A stretch of DNA of 64,000 nucleotides from Brachycybe producta (lineage: Eukaryota > Arthropoda > Diplopoda > Playtdesmida > Andrognathidae): the NCBI GenBank assembly GCA_036925085.1, contig JAUPFP010000010.1:1527278-1591277 (forward strand). Direction: 5' to 3'. The notes under the pieces are model-generated. The model had not been told where the DNA came from and searched no databases. It saw only the letters and a list, made by a program, of their open reading frames with translations. This document shows, in pieces, positions 34,202 through 46,064 of the stretch. Position 1 is the first letter of the stretch. Every line of letters begins with the position of its first letter. The position numbers and the translations under genes are program-made.

Positions 34202-37200
34202 GGGCATTACAGTTACTTGTTTTAAAAAGTAATATAATGAATTACTAATTACTAAAAAAAAAAGTAATTCAATTACAGTAATTCACATTCCTTTTGGCAA
34301 ATTCCTTCCCATAACTGAGCATAAAACGCATCCTGTAGTGCTAGTTTATTTTGAAACTAACGTTATAAGAGAACTAACTCGATCAGTTTGAACGCCAAAA
34401 AAAGAAGAGAAAGAAAGAAAAAAAAAAAAACGACGTTTGATCCCTAATAATATTGTTCGCCTCCTTTCTTCCTTCAATAATAGACAATTGATCATTTTTC
34501 TCTCTAAAATGAGACATTATTTATAACCGAGCAGAGATCCATTGGAAAATATTCATTGTTGGAAAGAGGAGAGACGAGGAGGGGGAGGTGGGTGGAAGTA
34601 ATAAGAACGTCATTTTAGTCCTAATGTATAGTTACGACATTCATTTCATGTCTAGAAGAAGAAAAAAATAATAATAATCATAAAGAATGGCCAAAGACTT
34701 CTTTATAGTACTGCATATTATAACATATTGAGAGAGTCCAATGGGAACATAAATCATTTAAAAAAAAAAATGAAATTATTGTGTCCTCCCCTCTCGACCC
34801 ACCCACATTTATATATTTATAGATAATAATAATAATAATAAGCTATATAAGGCTATTTTGAAATTCAATATTATTCAGAATGTTCTAATAACATAACTTA
34901 CTCGAAAAAATTGGGAAAGGGGGGGGGGGGGAGGACCTTACTATTTATACAATATGGGTGAATTAATACAGTTAATATAATTGACTAACCTTTCAGCTTA
35001 ATTGCCCTTAACCATTCATTTTCCCTACGGTCAGATATAGACAGAGAGTAAATATCAAGGTTTCAAAGGCTTACTTTTGAGGTTGCCACCGCCAACAAAA
35101 AAGGAAGCAAAATGGACACAAAAGATTCTTCAATTGAGAGCTTAATCCGAACAAAACACAACTACCAAAGGAATACTTCATAATTGAGACCGAACTTCCA
35201 TCCATCCATCCATCCCCACCTCCCTCACTTTAATTCTCCCTAATTACGTAAACAAGTTAAGATCAAACACAACTAAAAGGGGCCATAATACAATCCGATA
35301 TGTAAACAGTTTATATGTTGTCGTTTTTTTGTTATAGGCACCCCCTAATGTATAATTAATATATAATGTAAACAGCATAGAAAAGACTTGACTTTGAAAT
35401 GAAAAAAACAAAAAAAAAACCCTATTAGAAAATTGCATTAACAAAAATCGCCCCATCTTATATTTCCTTTGATCCATAACCAAATTAACATTCATGAATT
35501 TTTTTACCTTCCTCTCTCTCTCTCTCTCTTTCTGTTTTGCTTATTTTATATATTTTAAAGGTTGCTATAACAACTTCCATGTTGTAATTTCTACCGCTGT
35601 CTTCACCACACAAAACAAAACAAAAACAAATTCGACATTTGTTTTTGCATCTTTTAGCCTGAAGTTATCATCAAAATACAACCAGAAATACATGTATACA
35701 AAGGTGCCCCCCTATTAATGGTATTTATTAAACAAACATTTGTATAAAAAACGGGTTTAAACGGATCGATTTGATTGATAAAGTTGATTATATCAATCAA
35801 AATTGAACGGGTATTTGAGAGAAACGTGTGTACATAGTTTCAACAAAATTGATCAATTAAGTTGACAACTAAAGGAAGTAGACATACAGCTCTACTTTTG
35901 GCCTGATATACACGATCAATTTTGGGTTGTCCATCTTGGCTTCAGGGTGGATTCCTTTAAATCATTTGATTTAAAAGAAATGTTTTTTTTAATGTAGGAG
36001 GTTGTTTACATAAAATCATGGGGCAACTATCAATTTACAACTGTTTGGGACAATTTCAAAAAGCTGAAAAACGAACAATTCTCCTAGTTCCAAGCAGAGA
36101 CAGACTGTCGGATAATATCCTGATGGGAATCTTACAATTATTAGTTTGAGGGCCAGATTTCCCCATTAGAGGGCCGATTTTATGATGACACTCAATAAAA
36201 GTTTAAAAATCGCATATGAAAAAAAACCCCAAAAAACTGACGTTTTCATACAATAAATAAAAATCAAAAAAAAAAAAAAGTAAAATAATCCCACTTTTTT
36301 CTTTAAAAAAAAATGTCGCTCGCTACGCTCGCTGAACATTTGTGCAACATAAGCAAAAGGAACTGACAAATTAATTTTAGACAAAAATGAAAATAAAAAC
36401 CATGTGAAATTTTTACAAAAAAAATTACTATCACATTTAAAGTGGATGGAGTTCTAGGCATCTTTGGAGCTGGGCAAATAATCTTTCTCAGACCGTTTTT
36501 TTTTTACTAGTCCACCCCCCTGGTTTCGAGTTTCTTGTGACATATACGCTTGTGACAAATTGATAAGCCTATATATTCATGAAAGATTTTAAAGATGGTC
36601 CACTTAAGCAAGAAAAAAAAATTGTGTACATCAAAAACTGGGATATTTGATAAGTTGATAACAATATGCCAAAAACCCCATAGGACTATCTTAGCATAGC
36701 TCCTCACTTCCACCTCTCCATCTTACTGGCACTCATTCCCTTCCCTGATTTTCTTAAAGGTCCCTCCTCCTCCACTCTTTATATGTCTCTCTATGTAAAT
36801 TTGCAAAACATTCATCCCCAGCCTCCACCCCCCCCCCCCCACCACTCCATCCCCCATTTCCACCATCCAAACTCTTACCCACCACCCTTAAGTTTTGTTG
36901 CACAAATCTGCTCATAAATTATTCAGAAAAAGCAGATGCAGACAGTTTAAATAAACAGACCCGCGTTTAATGTCTCTCTGCGTCAATTATTCAAAGATGA
37001 GAGAGCGAGAGAGAGAAATCGGTTGCTGAAAACGACAAGAGTTGACAGCGTGCATTATATTGCACTATTAAAAGTTTCCAAAGAAGAAGAACATCATCAT
37101 TTGGTCGCAAACTTAAGTTAAAAGTAAAAAAAAAAGAACGCAAACAGTTCATGTTGCTTATAATATGTTCATGACTATACGAAAAAAATACATTGTACGC

Positions 37201-37522
37201 ATATATGTATTTTCATATATGCATCATGTTATACTAGTTTATATTAGTACCTAATGAATATAAGGATGTGGACACCAAGTGTCAAATGAGGCGGAGGGCA
37301 GCGCGCAATTTAATTAGAAACGTGCTGCTGAAGTACATCATGTCCCAAAAAAATGTATACACACCTTGGTTGTTAATAACAGCCATATTTACTCTATTAA
37401 ATTTAATTTCATGTTATAATAAAGATTAGATAAAACAGCGTTGCATATTTTATGTTTAAATAATGCTTCATCTCAAATGTTTAAAATACCACCCAGTTCC
37501 ACATTGTTGACATTCAAGTAAG
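34202..37522. other. AT-rich intergenic DNA
   Basis: About 3.3 kb of A/T-rich text with AAT, TCCA, CT and C-run microsatellites. CAGGGTGGATTCCTTTAAATC near 35945 is the inverse of a word near 14470. No gene is supported on either strand. Confidence 0.5.
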
Positions 37523-37666
37523 AAACTGATCTGCAAACATTAATTAACGCATTTCTCGTAATTGTGCGACATTTCTCTTCGATTTCTTCCCGTATATACA
37601 ATTACTGCAAGACATCCAAGAGAATTGTCGCACAATTTCGTTAATGTGATGTTTGCAGATCAGTTT
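37523..37666. repeat. Foldback element
   Basis: AAACTGATCTGCAAAC at the left end is exactly inverted at the right end. Inside, TTAATTAACG and AATTGTGCGACA are matched by their inverses CGTTAATG and TGTCGCACAATT. The full 144 bp could fold into a hairpin around a centre near 37595. Confidence 0.8.
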
Positions 37667-37944
37667 ATCACCGATTTCTGCAATACTTTGATGAGAATGG
37701 ACGACATTTTGAACACTTGAGATAATCAATTCAATATAAAATATGCCATGCTGTTACATTTAATCTTTATTGTATAGTCTTTCTTAAAACCTTTAATTTG
37801 TAATGTATATTGCATGCAATTTTGTTTTTATAGCCTCTAGTTTGACTCACTTTGCTTAATATTGTAAATAGCCGAACGAACACAACCGGCGATGGTAAAA
37901 CCTACAAAACTAATCAAAGGAGACCATAATTCATACAATCTTTC

Positions 37945-38006
<62 letters not shown>

Positions 38007-38694
38007 CTTTTTTCTTTCCACAAATATAATCTCCACACTTGAAAGTGCCAAACAGCTTAGGGCCTATATAAGAAAAAGAAGGATGTATAGAAAATGTGGT
38101 CAGCAAAGGTTTTCTGAGGTTGTGGCTGCGGAAACTGAAGCAGTTTTTGCCAGATGATTATGATGATGGTGATGATGATGATGATGATGAGACGCCTACT
38201 CACTACATGTGGTCAAGCGAATTGCACGGAAAGAATTGGAAATGAAAAGAAACCTCCATCCAACAATAAGTGGAAGAAGAAGAAGAAAAAATCAATAAGA
38301 ACACACATAGGAGGTCCAAATCACAGCGGTAAGATCTCTGGTAAAGCACTTGGTCATCATTAGTCGCAAATCTCTCTCTCTCTCTCTTTCTATCTATCTA
38401 TCTTTCTCTTTATCGTCCACTCTCACACTCACTCTCTCTCTCTCACTTTAACCCTCCTCCTCTTTTCAACAGACTCGCAATCACATCTTAGGTAAGATCT
38501 CTTCTTTCTTTGGTCAATCACTTCCTTTTATCATTGATCAGTGTGATCACAATACACAAGTGACAATAATGTCACAGCATTCACAAGATATATGAAAACA
38601 AACTTGTCAATAAAAAACAAACCTCCATCTACTGAATTATCATCATCATTCCCTGCGATTCACTGCACAATATGCAAATGAATGAGAACAAAAC
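37667..38694. other. Low-complexity intergenic DNA
   Basis: Contains a CT tract (37951-38001), GAT runs near 38160-38190 and CT/CA runs at 38372-38447. Two GGTAAGATCTCT words (38330 and 38491) look like splice donors on the plus strand; see findings. Confidence 0.45.
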
Positions 38695-39120
38695 CGTTAC
38701 TCAGAAGCAACTTTTTAAAGAAATTCAAAGTGATTAAGAAACTAGAAGAGTAAATGCCTTACCAAAGAGAGAGAATTTTTATGTTTTTCGTGTTTAAAAA
38801 TAAACGTTTTTATGGCACTATTTAGAAGTAGCCATTCAGAAGCAGCACCAAGAAGAAATTAAAACTGTTTTAGAAACTAGAAACAAGTTAAGAAATCTCA
38901 TAAATGAGGATTTCATTTTGATTTCTTTTCAAATAAACATTTCAAGGCAATTTCAACTTCTCCATTTTCGTATTTTCAAATTCACCCAACAGAAAGAAAA
39001 AAAAAAGTTTGTCATAACAACAAGAACACCAACAACAAACATCACGTTTAGTCGTTTTCAATCTGCTAGAAGGATAACTAAACCCTTCTAGTATCTAAAA
39101 TACTTTTAACTTACATTTTA
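38695..39120. repeat. Foldback MITE family A, diverged copies 7
   Basis: AAGAAACTAGAAGAGTAAATG at the left, GTTTTAGAAACTAGAAACAAG in the middle and ACCCTTCTAGTATCTAAAAT at the right suggest two overlapping decayed copies. Confidence 0.5.
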
Positions 39121-39205
39121 AACTATTAATAGAATTCTACTGCAAAATTTTTACTTAATAAATATAAAGAATAATATAGATATGCAAAAAAAAAAAATAA
39201 CTTAC

Positions 39206-39314
39206 GGGCAGTGTACGAAGCAATGGACCATGGTCCAAACAAGAGACTCAACAACTGACCACCAGCTAGGGCCCCAACTGGCAGATTGCATTGCAGCCAC
39301 GTCCACAGTGAACA
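39206..39314 (-). CDS. Candidate isolated exon of a membrane protein
   Basis: On the minus strand a 109-bp open stretch lies between a good acceptor (TTATTTTCTAG) and a strong donor (GTAAGT-like, after GCC C). It encodes 36 residues in one open frame, including WLQCNLPVGALAGGQLL, a Gly-rich hydrophobic segment like a transporter transmembrane helix (sugar-transporter-like at best). Another frame has a stop. Base composition is much less AT-rich than the flanks. I could not find neighbouring exons in the window, so the gene is not identified; chance is possible. Confidence 0.35.
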
Positions 39315-40424
39315 CTAGAAAATAACAAAGAGGGGGAAAAAAAAAGTTTCTCTAAATCTCAGTCCAAATAAAAAACGGTAAAAAAACTCAACTGATTTCG
39401 ACTCACAAAAAAAAAACAGAAACCAGCAGCAACAACAACAAAAGACCTGTGAAATTGGAAACTATTTGAATCTTTTTTTTTTCTTCTCTCTAATCTGTTA
39501 ACCACTTATCGGAATCTGGAGGAGTTTTTTTTGTTTTGGTTATTTATTTATATATATCTTCAAATCGATTTAAGAAAAACAGTTAAAACAAATAGAGAAG
39601 GAAGTCGTCTCGTTAAAGCAACACTTTAAGAATGCGGCGTTTTTTTATTTTCCTTTCTTGAGGCCTTAAAAAAGTGATATCATCATCATCATCATCATTA
39701 ACTTAAATGCAATGGTTGCATTAAAAACAAGGAGACAGCAAAAAAAAAAACACCCCAAAAGAACAAAAGCAACAAAAAGAAGAAAGGAACAACATTAGTT
39801 AGAAAAGGAGGAGGAGGAGGAGGGTCATTATTATAAACCATTAGCTGGAAGTGACCCACCCTTTAATAAGACTGATGACCGTTCAACTGAATAGAAAGCG
39901 CACAAATTAAATGCTCCATCAAATACTATCAAATAAATTAACCGTGCTTATATTATTAACAACAAAAATGTCGGCGGCCATTTTAAACAGCTAATAAGTG
40001 CGCCAACATAAAAAGTATTTAGGGCCCAGAATTAGGAGGGCACCTAAAAGGACGTGCGTATATGATTACACTGATTGCTCATTTTCAGGGTGAAAAACAA
40101 AAGTCACAAAATAGTCGCAAAATAAGCGCCAAATTTAAAAACAATCAAAACATTAAACAAGCGCCACATTATTCGCGTTTGTTCCATTTGGCGCTGATTT
40201 CAGCTTTCTAGATTGAGAGAACGAGTTACGTTTGAAAAGATCTTGGTTCATTTCAGCCTCTCATTGCAGCTTTCAGCACTTAACGATCTGCAGTTTAAGC
40301 TTGGAGGCTTTATAAATATGTATTTTGTTTTTTTTGTTAGATGGCGCGCCTGTGTGGCTTATTATATTCTATAGGAGGGTCTCCCTTCTTTCCAAATCGC
40401 GCGGTTTTTTTTTTTTTTTTCAGA
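39315..40424. other. AT-rich intergenic DNA
   Basis: Contains ATC and GGA runs. At 40105-40196 the words AAGCGCCAAAT and GTTTGTTCCATTTGGCGCTGA form a short inverted copy related to the CGCCAAA element at 46716. No gene is supported. Confidence 0.5.
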
Positions 40425-40690
40425 AGAAAACATTACAAAAACATTCAAAGTACTTTAGAAACTAGAATAGTTGGTGATAATCCTAAAAGTATTTTTTACG
40501 ACAATTTGAAATAAGGCGAAATTAGTTTTTTCTTCATGAAATGTCAATAGGAAAATTAAAAAACGGGTCATTTTCAAACTGAACCATAAAATGTTTATTT
40601 TTTAAGATATTGCCATGAAAAAACTTTTAGTATAATCTTTTACCATTCTAGTTTTGAAAACAGTCTGAATATCTTCATAATTGTTGTTGT
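40425..40690. repeat. Foldback MITE family A, diverged copy 8
   Basis: Carries CTTTAGAAACTAGAATAGTT at the left and TACCATTCTAGTTTTGAAAAC at the right, with AAAATGTTTATTTTTTAAGA between. Confidence 0.55.
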
Positions 40691-40878
40691 AAAAATCGTT
40701 TGCTTGACATTTTTGCATCCAAATTTTACAATAAAAGGTCTATGGAGCCCAGCATTAGCCGCTGCAGCTGGCACCGTCCTATTCAGCCACCTTAAAGGCC
40801 TACTATTTTTTTATAGTTCCAGTAAACCTTAATGTGAGGGTCTAGCACTTCTTCAACTTGAAGATGGAACGGAGCCAT

Positions 40879-41338
40879 CAATTCAATTCAATTCAATTCA
40901 ATTAGATACACCTGCAATCAACTTGAAAGCCATGTGGCAGGGGGGATTGCTCCCAATCATGAGTGATTGTCATTATTTAAAAATAAGACATCATCACGAA
41001 ATTGAAATCGTCCTAACAAAGAACTATTCACAGGAAGAGAATTCCATAGTCTAACAACATTAGGACTAAAAGACCAAAAATATGCATCAGTCCTAGCCAT
41101 TAATTCTTTGAAGTCTTTGAATGCCCAAATCTACCTTTACGAGGATTTCTAGTTAGTAAACCATTAAGCAGAGTAATGTTATCATCAGACAGGAAACGTC
41201 CCAGAAGAGCGAGGCTTTGCTCATTTCTTCGGACTGCTAATGTTTCCCATTCTAGCTCTTGAAGCATAGATGATACGCTGTCAGTATATGCATACCGTCC
41301 CTTTACAAATCTTGCAGCCATCCTTTGACTACTAGACT
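40879..41338 (-). pseudogene. 3' tail of a non-LTR retrotransposon (LINE)
   Basis: The minus strand encodes about 73 residues at 41321-41100 with AARFVKGRY, SVSSMLQELEWETL and RRNEQ, followed after a frame disturbance by RTDAYFWSFSP and WNSLP. This is the recognisable C-terminal end of the reverse transcriptase polyprotein of jockey/CR1-like LINEs. The copy is cut at its 5' end and finishes at the left in (AATTC)n at 40879-40903, a short tandem tail as several LINEs have. It is inactive. Confidence 0.75.
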
Positions 41339-41660
41339 TGAAAGTGTTTTAGAAACTAGAAGAGTAAACGTGAGTCACTTAAAGTGTAATTTCATGCAGC
41401 TGTCTTTCAAAGAAAAATAACCTTTTATGGCAGTTTGAAAAGTGAAAAAAAAATTTTTTTTTGGACATTTTATCAGACGATTTCGTCATTTAGAATTTGA
41501 CCCAACTTGAAGTGTAAAACGAAAATGCAAGAAAAACTTCCTTTTGAAAGATATGCGCAGATCTGAAAATGTGTTTCAAGTGATTCTTTTATTCGTTTTC
41601 CTCTAAATAAAAAGCACTTTAAAATTTCTCCTATTTATGACTCACACAGAATAACCAAAA
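41339..41660. repeat. Foldback MITE family A, diverged copy 9
   Basis: GTGTTTTAGAAACTAGAAGA is followed by GTAATTTCATG and CTTTCAAAG; the decayed inverse follows to about 41660. Confidence 0.5.
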
Positions 41661-42556
41661 TAGGTTTAATATCTTCATTTGCATATTTTGCATGTTTTAA
41701 ATCGTCAGATCTAAAAGATAATATTATTCATTACTATACATTTATTTATATAGTTAACTCCATAAAACCGTATATAATACCAGTTTTAATGAGCAGAAGA
41801 ACATCATCGTCCTGAACTTTTCAAACGAGCTCATTCGGTGTCGCCATCTAACGTTATCCATTGTCAATGTATTCCTTTTGTGCTTCTTTACAACAAACAC
41901 TGAAAAAAGAAAAGTAAAAAAAAATATTTAACATTAACAAGTGCGAATGTTAGTGAGGCTAAAAGAAAAAAAAGCATCACAGCCGAGAACATAAACATTA
42001 AAAAACGCGGCAAATTTAATTTATAAATTTGAATAATTGAGCTTTTTTTTCAAAACTCAATTAACTCCATATTTTGAACAAAACCTATTTTATTGCAGTT
42101 TTGATAAACATTTTTCAGAGCTCAATCGATATCTGTAATTTTTTTTACCAAAGTAAAAGCCACTCCAAATTCAGGTTTTCTATCTATTTACATTTTAAAG
42201 TTGCTTTTTTGCGTTTTATGAACAATTTGCGTAGATGGACTTCCTTCTTTTTGGAAAAAAAAATGCTCCTCAATTATTTTGCAAGCAGCCTAAAGGGGGA
42301 TAACATTTAGTCCAAAAACATCGCCTATGCAAACATCGCCAATGCCTTATAAAAACCCCAAATCCTAACGTGTCCCATAAACAACATCCTCTGGAAGTAA
42401 ATTCCCTTTTCGAATCGCCCTAGGTACAACATATGACCATAAATATAAATCTCTTCGTGCAAAAATCCATTTAATTTTCTTAAGAGTGGTCACCATTACC
42501 CATCAGCTTTGCACACTGTATTAGCAGTAACTACGCTCCCCCCCCCCCCCTCCCCC
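41661..42556. other. AT-rich intergenic DNA
   Basis: No gene or defined repeat was recognised. A C run lies at 42540-42550. Confidence 0.5.
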
Positions 42557-42949
42557 AAACATCCAGTCTACTCGTGCTCAGGCTTGTGCCCCTGTTAACC
42601 TGCGAGGCAAAGGCTCGGGCTCGTGTCAACTGAGGGTTGAGAGTTCAGTTAATCGAGAGGCTTTGACTCCTGCGGATCCGATGAGCGACGACGAAGTTTT
42701 GATTACCAGTCCAAGGGTTTATTATCATGCACTCATTTGTTGGAGAAAAAAACATGTTGACGCCACGAGTACAGCGAGTCAACTAAATTTTGCTCGTTCC
42801 TGTCAATGACTTGCAAGTCTTGACGAGCACCTATTTGACGTACCTACACCAATAGGAGCCAGACGAGCCCCAGACATGTGTTACTCGTGGTACGTGTAAC
42901 GCTGCTCGACGAGCCACCTCACCGAGCCCGAGTAGTCTGGACGCACCTT
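42557..42949. repeat. MITE-like element with inverted ends
   Basis: CATCCAGTCTACTCGTGCTC at the left is nearly the inverse of GAGCCCGAGTAGTCTGGACG at the right. The interior is more GC-rich than the flanks and has no protein. Confidence 0.5.
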
Positions 42950-43235
42950 AACATGTCCCAAACCAAGTTCTGATAGAATTTCAGACATATTCCCCCCCCC
43001 CAAAAAAAAGATCCGCTCTGACTTGTAATAACTGAAATAAATGTGACAAAAATGATTAACAATGCATTAAGAGCCTAGATCCACGTCCATCTTGTTGTTT
43101 TGAGCAGACGACAACGAGACAAATGAGTGTTCTTATATGGTGTTACTAAAACTGAAAGAAATCGCCTCACAATCGCTCAATTCAAATACAGTAAAGCGCA
43201 AAATGCAATAAAAAGTATTGTTCTTCACGTGCTCG
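42950..43235. other. AT-rich spacer
   Basis: Nothing recognised. Confidence 0.4.
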
Positions 43236-43830
43236 ATTTATATAATTTTTGAAAAGGTCCTTCTATTTTTAAACAAGGTCCAAAGTCGTTCGTTTTTTCA
43301 ACCCCATGTTAAATCCCATAGGATCAAAAACCGTCCCACAAACATTTGAAAAACTCTCGTTAAAACCGATTTAGAACAATAACAAAATAAGTAGCACATA
43401 CATTCATGTATTGGCTTCACGATGTTTCCTGTTTATAAATTTTGAAAAGGTCCTTCTATTTTTTAACAACGTTTAAAATCGTACGTTTTTAAACTCCATG
43501 TTAAGTCCCATAGGACTAAAACACCGTCCAACAAAAGTTAAGAGAACTCTGATTAAAAATGATTTAGAGCAATCAGAAAAATTAGCACGTACTTACACGT
43601 GTTTATTGCATTCAGGATTATTACTTTTTCTAAATTTTAAAAGGGCTTTCTATTTTTAAATAACATTTAAAATCTTACGTTTTTTTAACTCCATGTTAAG
43701 TCCCATAGGAGCAAAAAACCGTCACCCAAACATTTGAAGAACTCCCGTTAAAAACAACTCAGAACAATAACAAAATAATTATTACGTGCATTAATCTACT
43801 GGCTTCACAATGTTTTCTTTTTATAAGGTT
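43236..43830. repeat. Three tandem diverged copies of a ~194-bp unit
   Basis: Each copy contains an AAAAGG(T/G)C(C/T)TTCTATTTTT word (43251, 43444 and about 43639), then CGTTTTT, CTCCATGTTAA(A/G)TCCCATAGGA, an AAACCGTC-type word, a (C/T)GTTAAAA-type word and AGAACAATAACAAAAT. The spacings are 193 and 195 bp. Divergence between copies is about a fifth by eye. It is satellite-like or an old tandem duplication. Confidence 0.85.
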
Positions 43831-44085
43831 AGCACGCGAAATTATTTTTCAATTAATTATGATGTGACTTCGAACCGGGAGAAAAAACGTTAAAAAACCG
43901 TTTTTCTATCAACAACGATCGCAGCGCCTACATTCGGAGAAATTTTGAACTAAACGATGTATCTAGCCTCTTAAGTACTAAACTTTTTTTATATTTTATT
44001 TTAGCGGAGCAAAATTTACTGCAAAAAAAATGATCCGAATGTTGCTGCAAATCTTGCAGAATATAATTCAAAAGAAAACCATTGC
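43831..44085. other. AT-rich spacer
   Basis: Nothing recognised. Confidence 0.4.
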
Positions 44086-44325
44086 AAGTCTTACAATATT
44101 TGTCAAGCAATATTCATTGCAATGTTTCCTTGAATAAATTGCAATTGTTAATAATTGCAAACTTAGGAATGGTTTCTTCACTTCTTGCATACTACACTTT
44201 GCAGAAGAAAATTGCTCATCTTTGTTTTCTTGCAAGAAATTGTTTAAGATTGACGGCAATAGTTGACTCATTTCTTAGCAGTAAAATCTTGCGAGAAGAA
44301 AATAGCCAGAAAGATCACCGCTTTA
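44086..44325. repeat. Dispersed repeat B, copy 1
   Basis: Shares an ordered series of words with 62530-62775: AATGTTTCCTTGAATAA / AATGTGTTCTTGAATTA, TGGTTTCTT, GCTCATCTT(T/C)G, CAAGAAA, TTGACT-ATTTCTT, ATCTTGCGAGAA and GATCGCCAC / GATCACCGC. No protein was recognised. Confidence 0.7.
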
Positions 44326-44700
44326 TGAAAAACAGCATTATTATCATAAGAATCTTAAACGAGCACATTCTTATGTGAAATCATGTTCTGATTTCTCTTA
44401 TTTTTTTTTTACTTGTAGACCAGACTGTAGTCTTTCTATGAAACAGTTCATTAATTTTTGCTGACGATTTCAGAATTTCCTTCGTCGATTAAGTGTTTAA
44501 CCAATTTCAAACTTCTGTTAATTTAGTAATCTTCATCCCAACCAATCATGAGCCATTATAGATGACCATATTTCATAAATCCATTCAAATCATATCTCCC
44601 CCTTCCACCTCCTCTCCTCCAAAAATGATGATGTTATTAACTAATTATAGTAAATTGAATTTGCGCTAAAAAGGGAACGAATACGAGCTGATTTAGACTT
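44326..44700. other. AT-rich spacer
   Basis: Nothing recognised. Confidence 0.4.
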
Positions 44701-44823
44701 GTATTCTTAATGATTGATAAGAAAAAGCTAGTGCTAAACTCATAAACTCATATGATTGGAAGTTTCATGTAAAAGTTGATGAGTTTAACACTAGAGCTTT
44801 GACTTTCCAGTCATTAAGAATAC
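44701..44823. repeat. Hairpin MITE, copy 2
   Basis: GTATTCTTAATGA at the left is inverted at the right end (TCATTAAGAATAC). Inner words CTAGTGCTAAACTCAT and ATGAGTTTAACACTAG pair as well. It is the same family as 29767-29857. Confidence 0.75.
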
Positions 44824-45155
44824 AACTTCTAGGGTTGTACGTACATGTACTCAAGACTTTCTTGTCGTTTTCAAGTAGGTCAATCACGGTCACGACCAAA
44901 CTTAAGATAACCTACATTTTGGTCCAAAAGTACGGTCATAAGCAGGCCCTCCCCTCACCCCCCCCCCCCCCCCATTCTACTACTGTTTATCTGAGAATGC
45001 TCATAATGTACACACATAGCGCACACGACACGATAGATCCGGTCAAGAAGGAAAACAAAAAAAGACAAGTCCGTGACGCAGATGTGGTCATCGGTCAGTG
45101 AGTGAGTGAGTGGAGTGAGTGAGGGAGGCAAATTGCATTGTGTATTAGGTTAGAG
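44824..45155. other. Low-complexity spacer
   Basis: Contains a C run (44958-44973) and GAGT repeats (45096-45122). No gene is supported. Confidence 0.45.
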
Positions 45156-45352
45156 CCGTGATTCCCAAGAGGTGTGCCGCGAAATTTTGAATGTAATATT
45201 GATTGCGTTTATATAGTTTAATATTTAATTAAACTTTCGGTTTATTGGGAAAAACAAAATAAAGGAAAAACGTCCTGTAATACTTAAGCACTGAACCAGT
45301 GGTTTGGAAAGGGTGTACCGAAGTACACTTAAGTGTGCCGTAACTCCCGTGA
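45156..45352. repeat. hAT-like MITE fragment, related to 7778-7975
   Basis: CCGTGATTCCCAAGAGGTGT at the left and words GTGTACCG and GTGTGCCGTAACTC at the right match the family seen at 7778-7975. Ends are approximate. Confidence 0.4.
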
Positions 45353-45419
45353 CTTTGGTTAAACGTGTTGCGATTTCTCTAGGCATAAGAATGTTGAATG
45401 GAAATTCTAACATTCTGCC

Positions 45420-45520
45420 TATTCCATTTGGCGTTTGTTCCATTTGGTGCTTATTCAGTTTGGCGCTTATTCCATTTGGTGCTTATTCAGTTTAATTGTT
45501 TGTTCAACTCGGCAATTATT
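45420..45520. repeat. CGCCAAA-type tandem repeat, small copy
   Basis: Alternating TTCCATTTGG(C/T)G and ATTCAGTTTGGCG units with about 20-bp spacing, on the strand opposite to the left arm of 46716-47186. Confidence 0.8.
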
Positions 45521-45816
45521 CAGTGCGACCACCAGAGGAGGAGGCCTGTTTTCTACAGTTGTTCTCCTATTTGCCTCCGAACCAGAGGACCAAACTGAAA
45601 AGAAATGTAAAATGACTAGTCCACCACATTTGAGAACTTGCAATTCAGTGAGTGATGCTGAAATAATAATATTCTTCGCGTTCAAGGCCTCCTCCTCTTA
45701 AAAGAAAACTAGTGTATGAATGAGTCACTCAATTGAATATGTATTACAAAACAAATTCATACATACTTCTCACTAGACTAGAATGAGTGTATACGAAAAA
45801 GTGTAATATATTCCGC

Positions 45817-45827
45817 TCTCTCTCTCT

Positions 45828-45881
<54 letters not shown>
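45817..45881. repeat. (CT)n microsatellite
   Basis: CT dinucleotides with CG interruptions near 45831-45836. Confidence 0.95.
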
Positions 45882-45883
<2 letters not shown>

Positions 45884-46064
45884 TCACTCATTCCTTTGCC
45901 AACTATAGCTAAATTGTTATCATTGCCATGTTTGAAAATGAAAAAACTAATAATCTTTAGGTAAATCATAACGCGAAACGAATCTAATTTGAAAAATATT
46001 TTTGGCTTATAACTAACTTGAATGTTTATTTTTTTTAAAAAAAACACAAATTCGGTTTAAACGT

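Noticed and set aside
42074-42310. 78-codon plus-strand frame
   Set aside because: AT-rich composition and no domain or splice support.
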